Origin: Stropharia rugosoannulata
Lineage: Eukaryota; Basidiomycota; Agaricomycetes; Agaricales; Strophariaceae
Length of the DNA stretch: 64,000 nucleotides
Assembly (NCBI GenBank): GCA_028532985.1
Contig: JANCIK010000005.1
Location: forward strand, 688,501 to 752,500
Reading direction: 5' to 3'
In this document: positions 25,091 through 33,977 of the stretch, in pieces
Position numbering within the stretch: position 1 is the stretch's first letter
How the letters are laid out: every line of letters starts with the position of its first letter
Notes under the pieces: model-generated
Told to the model about the DNA's origin: nothing
What the model saw: only the letters and a program-made list of their open reading frames with translations
The model's database searches: none
Made by a program: the position numbers and the translations under genes

Positions 25091-28000
25091 TCCAGAATCC
25101 CGACTGAATTAAAACGGTCGGGAAAGATGTTCATGTTAAATATAGTGCACAAGAAACGACATGAACAGCAAGAGAAGGATATTCCTTCAGCACTATCATT
25201 TGGACGATTTATAACTCCCTTATTTGCGGCAAGAATAGATGATGAAAGAGGATCATCATACCATGAAATATACCCTACTAATTTTAATTTTGAAGTTTCG
25301 GCTAGATTTATCGCCAATGTTTACAGAAGACTTATGCTTACTCTTTTCAACAAAGAGCACTAATAATAAAAGCCAGGAAGAAATATAAACCTGTGGCAAG
25401 ACGGACGTTTCCTGTGTCAACTACACTTCCCGAAGAATATCGTGTTATTAGAAGAATTCCATCGGATCCTCTGGCTAATATGAAACCGTTACCTTTTAAA
25501 GTGGACCATATTGAACCAGGAATACGCTATACTAAAGAACGAATGGACGCCTGGAACATAAATGAAGATGGCTTCTTGACACCGGATGAAGCTCGTCTAG
25601 TTCAATGGATCATTAAAGAACATGAGATGGGATTCGCCTGGAATGAGATGGAGAAAGGTGCCTTCAGAGAAGACTATTTTGAACCTCTAAAGATACCCGT
25701 TGTACCACATGAACCATGGGCGGAAAAACCGATACCGATACCTCCAGGCATCGCTAAAGAAGTCACGAGAATTTTTCAAGATAAGGTCGCAAGCAAAGTA
25801 TATGAGCCTTCTAGTTCACCTTATCGGTCAAGGATCTTATATGTGCCAAAGAAAAGCGGAGCAATACGGGTAGTGCATGACCTGAGAAGGTTGAATGCAG
25901 TAACCATAAAAGACTCAGCTCTACCGCCAGTTGTAGAACTTTATGCGGAATCTTTCGGTGGAAGAACTATCTATGCCATGTTTGATTTGTTTGTAGGATT
26001 TGACCATCAGGTTCTTCATCAAGATTCAAGAGATTATACTACGTTCTCTTCGCCTATCGGAAACCTGAGATTGACCCGTCTACCACAAGGATTTACAAAT
26101 TCGGTTCAAGTCCAACAGGGCGATGTGTCATTTATCTTGGAGCCTGAGATTCCTGAATTTACGGCACCTTTTGTGGATGATGTACCGGTCAAAGGACCAC
26201 GATCTTATTATCAAGATGAGAATGGGGTCTATGAAACGATTTCAAAACCCTGGTATCAGAAGATTTGTCTGGGAACACTTGAAAAATGTACACCGCATTA
26301 TTCAAAGGATACAGCATGCTGGAGGAACCTTCAATGCCTCGAAATCCTTTTTGGCTGTACCAAGAATTAATGTTGTTGGCCATATGTGCAGCATCCAAGG
26401 AAGGACGGTTGATGAGTCAAAAGTCAGAGTTATCAGGGATTGGAAACCTTGTGAAAACTTGACAGAAGTTCGCTCATTCTTGGGAACATTGGGTGTAATG
26501 CGTATCTTTATAAAAGATTATGCAATGCATTCAAGACCGTTAACTGAACTAACAAAGAAGGACGTTGAATTCACATGGGGACAAAGAGAACAAGAAGCAA
26601 TGGACAGTTTAAAGCGTCTCTTAATTCAGTCTCCCGCACTAACGGCATTGGACTATGAATCCGAAGGACAGATCATAATGGAGGTGGACTCAAGCAACAT
26701 AGCCGTGGGTTTTATTTTATCTCAGGTTAAAGAAGACGGAAAGGAACATCCTGCGCAGTTTGGTTCGATAACTTGGAACGAAAGAGAATCAAGATACTCA
26801 CAAGCCAAGATCGAGTTATATGGCCTATTTCGCAGCCTTAGAGCGTATCGGATATACCTGGTTGGAGTGGAAAACTTGATAGTCAGGACTGATGCGAGTT
26901 ACCTCAAGGGAATGTTAAACAACCCCGATACACAACCTAATGCTACGATAAATCGCTGGATAGCCGCCATACTTTTGTTTGACTTCAAGCTAGAACACGT
27001 CCCTGGAAAATCACATTCACCAGACGGTCTGTCAAGAAGGAGACGATCAGAATTAGATCCTCAAGAAGATTCCGAAGAAGAAGTAGAAGACTGGATCGAC
27101 AGGGCATGCGGCTTCGGAATCTGGGTCTTAAACAAAAATGACGATCGGAAATTCACTCACATGTCCATGGTACAGAAGAAAATACCAGGATCGTCATTGT
27201 CTTACAAGGCTATGGTACTTATTGCAGCTAAATCGATACCTCACCGTGCGGAAATTACTACAACGCTTAAGTTACCGGTTTCCGACAGAGGGGCTGACAT
27301 GGATGAGGAATTAAAGAAGGTCAAAGAATTTCTAGGCGACCCCGAAAGACCCGCATGGATTCGCACAAGAAAGGAGTACGACCGCTTCCTCAAGAAAGTA
27401 AGGCAATTCTTCATACTGGATGGAAAGTTATGGAAAAGGTCCGACGATGGTGAACATAAACAAGTGATACAACAAGAAGATAGGCTTCGGATACTTCAAG
27501 AAGTACACGATAACTTAGGACATAAGTCTTATTTCACTGTGTGGAATAGGCTCACGAAGCGTTTTTGGTGGCCTAACATCAGTAATGATCTTACGTGGTA
27601 CTTGAAAACTTGCGATATATGTCAGCGACAGTCAAGGGTAAAAAACCTCATTCCGCCAACAGTAGCTCGTCCATTGTCGCTATTTGTCAAGGTTCACGCG
27701 GATACTTTCTTTATGCCCAAAGGAAAAGGGGGAAAACATCTCTGTCTTCATCTACGATGTTCACTTTCGGGAATGCCTGAAGCTCTGGCTGTAGCGTCGG
27801 AAAACCATACGGTTATAGGAGAATTTCTGTTGGATGTTATGTCGCGATGGGGAGCTATGGCTGTTATCGTGACAGACAATGGTACACCTTGGGTTAAAGC
27901 CGTGAACTATTTGGCGGAAAAATATGGAATCTACCACATCAGGATTTCGGGATATAATTCGCAGGCAAACGGCTTGATTGAAAAACGACATCTCGATGTT

Positions 28001-28660
28001 AGGGAAGCAATAGTCAAGACTTGTGAAGGCGACTTATCAATATGGCCATTAATTCTCCGATTTGTTTTATGGGCTGAATGTGTTACGGTACAAAAATCAA
28101 CAGGTTATACTCCCTACTATATCGCGCACGGGGTGGAACCGTTATTCCCATTTGACATCACAGAAGCAACCTTCATGTTTCCCGATCAAGTTGATATGAT
28201 TTCCGAAGAAGAGCTAATAGCACGAAGAGCTATAATGCTGCAGAAGCGACCGGAGGATCTTGAAAGGGTCAAGGACAAAGTGGAGCAAGCACGGCTGAGG
28301 CAAGCTCGTTATTTTGAACAATACAATAAGCATCGCATCGTGTTACAAGACTTCGCACCAGGTACTTTGGTCCTAGTCAGAAATTCACCAGTTGAAAAAT
28401 CACTTGATCGGAAAACAAAACCGCGATACTTTGGGCCTCTAATGGTGTTACGACGAACGAAAGGGGGGTCTTACATCTGTGCTGAACTCAGTGGAGCCGT
28501 ATCCTACAAGAGATTCGCCGCATATCGCCTAATACCTTATATATCAAGAGAACCGCTGGAAATACCATGGGAACTATTATCTCAACCCAAGGATCTAATT
28601 GAAGGCATGGTACGAGAAGAGGTACCAGAGGACTCGCAAGTGGCGCCTGATGATGAATAA
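25072..28660 (+). CDS. pol: Pol: reverse transcriptase, RNase H, integrase (only full-length copy)
   Basis: RT runs from about 25700 to 26520 (VVHDLRRLN, MFDLFVGF, LPQGF, FVDD at about 26169-26180). The connection and RNase H follow to about 27040 (MEVDSSNIAVGFILSQ, QAKIELYGL, VRTDASYLKG). Integrase starts with an H-H-C-C zinc domain near 27505-27635 (VHDNLGHK ... CDICQRQ). Its core acids lie in HADTFF, VIVTDNGTPW and NGLIEKRH (D,D35E-like). The tail near 28335-28500 has PGTLVLVRNS and KPRYFGPLMVLRR, a GPY/F-type module. No chromodomain is seen, so targeting must differ from chromoviruses. The frame is broken once near 26243, where this copy reads TTTCAAAACC and the others TTTCCGAAAACC, and near 25313-25370. 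Both are probably consensus errors. Stop TAA is at 28658-28660. Confidence 0.9.
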
Positions 28661-28918
28661 CAAGTTTCCGAAAACGCTTACACAACTTAAATTTCTTATT
28701 GGAGCTTCAACAGTTTCAAGTTCATTTCTTCTCATTTGTTAAATAAACTCTTTTTCTTTTAGGTTATGTTTCTGTTTTTACAAGATTATGAAATTATGGT
28801 TGTCAAACTAAAATACGCATGGCCAAGACAATTTATTGATTACAAGATATTATGACAACTGGTTTCCGACGAAGGGTGAATGGAAATACGACAAGAAGAA
28901 ATACATATAAATTCCCTT
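28661..28918. other. gap between pol stop and antisense gene 5 stop
   Basis: It holds AATAAA-like sequence (AAATAAACTC near 28741) and T-rich sequence on the plus strand, and the end of the convergent gene on the other strand. No further gene is seen. Confidence 0.5.
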
Positions 28919-29913
28919 TTACTTCCTGCGGAACCTTTTGACTTCCCCGGAGATTTTACGGATCTCCTCAATGCACTCCATCGATAATTCCACCAGATCG
29001 CGAAGTCGATTTTCCATATCGGAATAATGTCGCAAGTTTCTGTCGCAGAGGTCGTCCAGCTCTTCAAGCCCATTTGTCGGGTCGGCAGTCGTTTGCCATT
29101 CGCGGAAATCTCGCACCAACTGTGTATATGGCGCATACGATGGTAAACCTTCGACAGGTCCGCTAGTACTTGTGCTGGGGCTGGAACGCGTAATACCTGT
29201 ACAATACGGTTGCCGAAACTGTTGATGATAGGAAATTGCATTTACTTACCTGAGGTTCCTTCGCCAACATCCTTTTGGTTCGCGACAATGGTATCTGTGT
29301 ACTCGAAAGCGTGCATAGCGTCATAATAGGGAAGAGGGCCGTCATCCTCAATGCGCATAGGGCTCGTGGGCGCGTCGTGGAGGGCTGCTGTGTTGGCCTC
29401 GTCATTTTCTTCGAGTTCGTCTACTTCCTCGTCATCATCGTCCTGGTTGCTGTCGCTCTTGTCATCGCTCTCTTCTTCGGGATCTGGGTGGACGGTACGG
29501 AACCGTCGGTCGTATGAGAAGTCGCTACCGGCTAGGGCGCAAGTCAAGAAGTCGCCCGGGTGTTGTTTCTAAATTACGGATGAAGTTATCAGCATGAAAA
29601 ACGACCGAAAACAATTACCAGAAACTTACACATTCGGCAGTATTATTGCTGCAATTCTTTTTGTCAACCTTGCAGTTGGTACACGCCCTGCTCCAGCGAG
29701 GTGTGTAGCGCAAGGTACACATGTAACCGGGGTGATTTTTGCACCAAGAACATATCTGGATCAATGGTTAATAAAACAGACATTCATTACTCCATGGCTA
29801 CTTACTTGCTCGTATTCGTACCATCCTTCAGCGAGACCAAGGATTTGAGGGGCGGCCCAGCGCATGTCGACTTCGTGTGTAGACGCAGGACGAGCAGTAC
29901 GACGAGGAGGCAT
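28919..29913 (-). CDS. antisense gene 5: Cys-rich, acidic protein, four exons (276 aa)
   Basis: I do not recognise this protein. Exons on the minus strand are 29913-29806, 29755-29630, 29568-29250 and 29196-28919; all joins are in phase with GT/AG introns. It starts MPPRRTARPAS. Exon 2 has two Cys clusters, CSWCKNHPGYMC and CTNCKVDKKNC, a Cys6 layout (CX2CX7C, then CX2CX6C) resembling a fungal Zn-Cys DNA-binding module, so zinc and nucleic-acid binding are plausible (inference). Exon 3 holds a strongly acidic stretch (EEESDDKSDSNQDDDDEE). The C-terminal exon looks helical or coiled-coil (ENRLRDLVELSMECIEEIRK) and ends in basic residues. A TATA box (TATAAAAGCC) lies at 29976-29985. The gene converges on pol, 258 bp from its stop. 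It is inside the retroelement but opposite to its transcript, so its introns survive retrotransposition. Confidence 0.75.
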
Positions 29914-29975
29914 TATTGGGAAGGGAGATGGAGGAGGGAAGGAAAGAATAGTGAAAGTATGAGTGGAATGGGCGG

Positions 29976-29985
29976 GCTTTTATAT
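29976..29985 (-). promoter_or_regulatory. TATA box of antisense gene 5
   Basis: TATAAAAGCC on the minus strand lies 63 bp upstream of the ATG and within 50 bp after the stop of antisense gene 4. Confidence 0.6.
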
Positions 29986-30024
29986 TCTTCTAGGACTGTG
30001 GTTCTGCACGTTTTCGGATATCGG

Positions 30025-30460
30025 CTAGCTTGGATTGGGTACGGCATCATGCGCGGATGGCACTACGAAGAAACCGATAGAATGCTGTGGATTCTTCTCT
30101 ATGACTCGGTCCTGTATGTTGGACAATTGGGCTGCCTTTACTGGAACTGCGATAACTTCGACGCGAATCTTGTTCGGATTTTCTATTTTTAGGTCGGAAA
30201 TCACCGTGGCTCTTGTTCTGGAAAGCGGCGTTGCCTAATCAAGTATGACGGCGTGATGGCGCCGGGTTTATGGTGACATGCCGTGCTGCTTTAGGAAATG
30301 GCGATACCTCTTTGGTCTGCTGTCGGGTTGTTGTTGCGGCAATGCTCTGGGCCGCGGAGTTTTCAACTGGCATTTTCGGCTGTGATGGCGCATGTGTAAG
30401 CTGGGCGGCATGTTCAGTCTTACTGCATCTTTCATTTTCATTCGGCTCTTTTCGCATCAT
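30025..30460 (-). CDS. antisense gene 4: small unrecognised protein, two exons (120 aa)
   Basis: Exon 1 is 30460-30308 and exon 2 is 30234-30025. The 73-nt intron (GTATCG...TTGATTAG) joins in phase 0. Exon 1 encodes a polar, low-complexity N-terminus (MMRKEPNENERCSK). Exon 2 encodes a more ordered part (VISDLKIENPNKIRVEVIAVPV, then IGFFVVPSAHD). A TATA-like ATTATA on the plus strand at 30492-30497 (TATAAT on the minus strand) is 32-37 bp before the ATG. I do not recognise a family. The clean splice phase and amphipathic C-terminal half support coding. The product could also be a short regulatory or structural protein of the element; nothing shows which. Confidence 0.55.
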
Positions 30461-30525
30461 ATGACAGCGTCAAAATTGTGTGCGGAAATCTATTATAATG
30501 GGTTTACATCTATGAGCAGTTGTAT

Positions 30526-31036
30526 CTACGGCTGATTGGCTTGTCTCTCAATCCAGTCCCTCCATCTCTCTACTCCATCTATGGTGAAGTCAGTCTCACA
30601 CAAGTAGCAGTGGCGGAAACCTTGCGACTGCTTCTCAGCTGCTTTGAGTAGGCTTAATGCCTTATCCTGCTCGCTGTCTACAAGAACGGCTCCGTATTCG
30701 CTCATGATCCGGCGAAGCAAGAGTAATGTCCACGATGACCGGGGTCGAAATTGTTTCGCGGTTATGTGATCTTCAAAATGGTCATTCTGTGCAGAATATG
30801 GACTGTCAATTGGGTTTGATTTCAACAGGTCAAGTGGGACAACTTACAATGTAATGGCACAGGGCGGCAAGTGTCCGATGTGTTTCCATCGTGTCTGCTG
30901 CGGAACGAGGTAGCATTTGATCGGATAACAATTGGTCTATGGTGGGCTGTATGGCATGCTCTAGGACCTGCATGATGTCCGCTGGATTCTTCACAGCTGT
31001 GGTCAATAATGCGGTGAATCGAGTGGTGGTGCTCAT
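30526..31036 (-). CDS. antisense gene 3: small unrecognised protein, probably two exons
   Basis: Exon 1 (31036-30848) encodes 63 residues, MSTTTRFTALLTTAVKNPAD... to ALCHYI, followed by a GTAAGT donor. Exon 2 (about 30802-30526) is open in a frame reading SPYSAQNDHFEDH ... CYLCETDFTIDGVERWRDWI and ends TAA-like at 30526. With the obvious donor and acceptor the two frames do not join (one base off), so either a base is missing in this assembly or the protein stops early (about 69 residues). A single CYLC pair is the only motif. TATAAAAG on the minus strand (31067-31074) lies 31-38 bp before the ATG. No family recognised. Confidence 0.55.
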
Positions 31037-31066
31037 TTCTGGTGTTGGACAGACTAGTTGCCTTTC

Positions 31067-31074
31067 CTTTTATA
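31067..31074 (-). promoter_or_regulatory. TATA box of antisense gene 3
   Basis: TATAAAAG on the minus strand is 31-38 bp upstream of the ATG at 31036. The spacing matches antisense genes 1, 2 and 4. Confidence 0.65.
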
Positions 31075-31178
31075 CAGTTTTCAGGCGCTGGGCTACTTGG
31101 CATTGGATGATCTGGACGCATGGGTACATGTCACTTGTCTGGAGATTATCTAGCTATTTTCCGACAGCCGGTTGCTGG

Positions 31179-31667
31179 TTATGGGTCGCCTACTCTGCAC
31201 ACACATGCCTGTTGATACTGGAAGAAAACGTCGTCCATACGCTCTTTGATTTCGGGAATCTCGTGCCCGGTGTATCCAAAGGTCATCGTCATGTACCGCA
31301 TACGCATTAGCACTCTCAATTCGACCATGGTGATTTGCTCGCTAGGCGATAGATGTATGGCTACATGCTGGCGACCACGCCATGCTATATACTATGATTG
31401 TGTTAGGGCGGCACGTCACCTGAAGAAGTTGCTTACTGCTATGGTTTGTCCTAGGAACAAGAAGGACCGGAGATCGGTTATGACAGGCTGCAAGTTGATT
31501 GTATCAAGCTGGAGTATTCGTGTGTATTCGTATTCTAGGGCTTCGACGAAGGGATCAAGGCAATGTTTGAAGACATATGGGATCGGAAATCGCGATCGGA
31601 AATCGTTTAGATCGGTGGGCAACTCAAGCACTAATGATTGAAGATATAGACGTAAAGGCGCTTGCAT
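31179..31667 (-). CDS. antisense gene 2: unrecognised protein, two exons (147 aa)
   Basis: Exon 1 is 31667-31437 (77 codons) and exon 2 is 31391-31179 (70 codons plus stop). The 45-nt intron has a GTAAGC donor, a CCCTAAC branch-like site and an ATCATAG acceptor, and joins in phase 0. The protein starts MQAPLRLYLQSLVLELP and looks mostly helical. Exon 2 is Met-rich (VLMRMRYMTMTFGYTGHEIPEI). Its TATA box (31705-31712) overlaps the TAA stop of antisense gene 1. An open frame in the same phase extends upstream to 31754, so a fusion with gene 1 through a missing base is the alternative reading. I do not recognise a family. Confidence 0.6.
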
Positions 31668-31704
31668 TGCGGGTGCTATGGAACTATCTACTTGTGCTCT
31701 ACGC

Positions 31705-31712
31705 TTTATATA
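31705..31712 (-). promoter_or_regulatory. TATA box of antisense gene 2, overlapping the stop of gene 1
   Basis: The minus strand reads GAG ATG GAT ATA TAA AGC. The stop codon of antisense gene 1 lies inside TATATAAA, 38 bp before the ATG of gene 2. Confidence 0.5.
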
Positions 31713-32449
31713 TCCATCTCTCGCACCGATGTTCGGAATCTGGCATGCGGACATTGGGTGGGCACGGCCGTTTGAAGATGAAAGATCGCCGCTGGAATTT
31801 CTTCGATATCTGATGTGTCTTCAGGTGTCGCGGCTGGCCTGAATGCAGGCAGGTGTTCTTCAAGGGGGTCTTCGGCTTTGACGCGGTTTGAAAACTGTAT
31901 CCACCACCGACTGTTGCTGTCTAGTTCATTATATTCTTTGAAGTCGACTTGGTTTTCTTTGGTCGCGTCAGCAGTGTCTTCAGCATATAGCGCCATGAAC
32001 CGCAATATGGTCGACCAATATTCGAACCCTTCATGATCCTCCATCGGAAACATCTCCAGTAACTGCCTGGCACTTGCGCTTAGGTAGCGGCATTCAGGTG
32101 GAATCATACGCTCAATTTCACGCTCATTTGACGGCCGCATGTTGACGCGAGAGCATAGCAATAAGCGCTGCGCTATCATTAGCAGGGCTAGCTGTGAAAC
32201 GGTTCGAGGGCTTACCATGTGATCAAGGTGATCATGAACGTACGCTTCCACTTGCGCATGGTCGATTATGTTCAGTTCTCGTACGCTGCGAGTGCGGATG
32301 TCCTTGTAGATGGCGAGGCACAGGATTTCATGTTGGTGACGGATGGACAACGCAAATTCACGCATGGTCGTTGGTACCACGAATGCATGGCTTCGGTTTC
32401 CTGGAGCAAAACAGAGCGAGCGAAATATTCTTTCTGCTGCGGGGTCCAT
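31706..32449 (-). CDS. antisense gene 1: unrecognised helical protein, single exon (247 aa)
   Basis: The start is MDPAAERIFRSLCFAPG at 32449 and the stop is TAA at 31706; no intron is needed. The chain looks helical and charged (FALSIRHQHEILCLAIYKDI, VSQLALLMIAQRLLLC) with an acidic C-terminal part (TPEDTSDIEEIPAAIFHL). There is no recognisable motif. A TATAAATT box on the minus strand at about 32482-32488 lies 34-39 bp before the ATG, and the purine tract and 3' LTR begin 70-90 bp upstream. The open frame extends further upstream to 32623 inside the LTR, but the TATA position and the family pattern of short leaders favour the start at 32449. Expression would be antisense to the retroelement genome. 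Confidence 0.65.
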   Translation of the reverse strand: MDPAAERIFRSLCFAPGNRSHAFVVPTTMREFALSIRHQHEILCLAIYKDIRTRSVRELNIIDHAQVEAYVHDHLDHMVSPRTVSQLALLMIAQRLLLCSRVNMRPSNEREIERMIPPECRYLSASARQLLEMFPMEDHEGFEYWSTILRFMALYAEDTADATKENQVDFKEYNELDSNSRWWIQFSNRVKAEDPLEEHLPAFRPAATPEDTSDIEEIPAAIFHLQTAVPTQCPHARFRTSVREMDI

Positions 32450-32481
32450 GGTGCTTGATGGCGACGACGCTTTTGGCTGAA

Positions 32482-32488
32482 ATTTATA
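32482..32488 (-). promoter_or_regulatory. TATA box of antisense gene 1
   Basis: CCTATAAATT on the minus strand lies 34-39 bp before the ATG at 32449 and about 50 bp from the LTR boundary. Confidence 0.6.
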
Positions 32489-32519
32489 GGTTTCCGACCA
32501 CCCAGGAGGGTGGTATTTT

Positions 32520-32535
32520 AAAAGTTGGGGGGAGA
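32520..32535 (+). promoter_or_regulatory. polypurine tract next to the 3' LTR
   Basis: AAAAGTTGGGGGGAGA ends immediately before the TGTGAGG start of the 3' LTR. That is the expected place for the plus-strand primer of reverse transcription. Confidence 0.7.
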
Positions 32536-33500
32536 TGTGAGGGGCTGGGGCTGGCCCCTCGTGAAAACAAGAATAACCATAAGGTTTACAACATAGATAC
32601 ACAAGAAGCGACATATCAGCCATAACGATCGGAAACTACTATCGGAAACTGAAAGAACAAGAAGAAGCACGAAATATGAAGACTGAGATATGAAGATGCA
32701 AGTTTATTCGAAGATATGAAATATGTACATGATGAAACAAGAAGACAAGCACAAGGAAGACTCAAGATGTTATTACAACTCAATGGCAGATCAAGAAAGA
32801 CAACAGCATCAGAGTAATATTGGACTTCTGATGCCGACAACATCAGATCAATATTAACAATCTGATGTAACTATGGACCCACAAGGAAGTCAATCACATG
32901 GAAATACTCATACATACGACCTGGGACAACAATGGTGACGGATTCCGAAGATATGCAAGGGTTTCCGACGACATGCAGGCGTGTGGTAGCAGAAAGCAGA
33001 AGAATCTCGACACAAACACAAGGGACATAGGTGTGGAGAGAGGGTTGGAGGAGATGTATATTTAGGGGTGAACATGGAGATGATCCGGCCACAGGAAGAT
33101 TTCTTGTGCTTGGGCTTGGTTTCCGAAGATAAGGAAATTTGTGGCCAAGATATGAAGCATGCTGTAGTGCAGCATGGTTTCCGACGAGATAAAATCAGCA
33201 CGGGCGGTCGGATCTTCGTGGATGTATATGGTACGATCTGGGCATGGCAACCAGACGGGTATTTAAGGAGTAGAATATCTCTGTACTTCTGCAGCTTCCT
33301 TCAGGGTTAAATTCCACCTACACACATCATACCAGTTCGCATCGGAAACCGTTGTATAAACCTCATACACTGGAAGCTCCTTGTTATAAAACAAGTAAAA
33401 CCTTTTCAACGTGCTATCGTTGTACACACGTTGCCTTCGCACATTGTGAACTATAGAGACAGGCTTTTCAGACCAGTCCAACCCAACTATGCACCTCACA
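32536..33500 (+). repeat. LTR, copy 5 (3' outer LTR)
   Basis: It is 965 bp and preceded by a purine tract. Near its end it has TATGCACC where the other copies have TACGCACC, a CpG-to-TpG change. It is followed by TCGT and the Plavaka transposase C-terminus. Confidence 0.95.
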
Positions 33501-33729
33501 TCGTCTTCCCATGAACCGCAAGCGCGATAGGGACCTCAGAATCAGGCGCCTTTGTCCACATCCACGGGCTTCCGCTTTATTTATAGATACAAACTCCATC
33601 ATCCGTGGTGGATTACTTGCAAAGGATCCTTTGTCCCCCGGTGCAGAGCATTTAATTGTAGAATTTATTGACAAAGATATGTGGATGCGTCTCAAGTCCA
33701 CAAATCTCGTAATCAATGCCCCAATTTAG
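33501..33729 (+). pseudogene. Plavaka transposase, C-terminal remainder
   Basis: Removing 5193-33500, together with one copy of the 4-bp TCGT duplication, continues the frame exactly from LPYDVGR into LPMNRKRDRDLRIRRLC. It then runs through RASALFIDTNSIIRGGLL and FIDKDMWMRLKS, the usual end of Plavaka transposases, to TAG at 33727-33729. This proves the gypsy element landed in the coding sequence about 75 codons before its stop. Confidence 0.9.
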
Positions 33730-33977
33730 TTACGTACTTTGTACTATTTAAATTGCAGCGCAAATGTAATCTACTATGTCTATCAATGGTACTCAGATAC
33801 CCCATGTCATATGGTCTGCATGAGCTTGGTGAGAATGATACTATACATACTATTAACAACACCTCTTGAATCAGTGGAAAACTATGTGATAGCATTAATA
33901 GCTTTGGACCATGAGTAGTGATAACATAAAAGTGTAAATACAGAGTACGACCACTGTTCCAGTACGCATTTTCCATA

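Larger units (their letters stand above)
20964..26560 (+). repeat. tandem unit 4, running on into complete pol
   Basis: It is 5,597 bp up to the point where units 1-3 jump back. Here the sequence continues without a break (GACGTTGAATTC...) into the rest of RT, RNase H and integrase, so this is the ancestral arrangement of that side. Confidence 0.95.
5193..33500 (+). mobile_element. Ty3/gypsy LTR retrotransposon with internal tandem expansion and an antisense gene cassette
   Basis: Outer LTRs (5193-6154 and 32536-33500) begin TGTGAGG and end CCTCACA, and are flanked by TCGT on both sides. Gag has a CCHC zinc knuckle and a fused DQGS protease. Pol has RT, RNase H, a zinc-binding integrase with a D,D,E core and a GPY/F-like tail, but no chromodomain; the order RT-RH-INT defines Ty3/gypsy. 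A primer-binding-site candidate follows the 5' LTR and a purine tract precedes the 3' LTR. The block is 28.3 kb because a unit made of Plavaka 3' end, LTR, gag and 5' pol is present four times. Without the three extra units the element would be about 11.5 kb. About 3.7 kb between pol and the 3' LTR holds five minus-strand genes. The LTRs are nearly identical, so insertion was recent. Confidence 0.92.

Noticed and set aside
30822..31121. 99-codon minus frame overlapping antisense gene 3
   Set aside because: Shadow in another frame; the frame starting at 31036 has the TATA spacing and splice donor.
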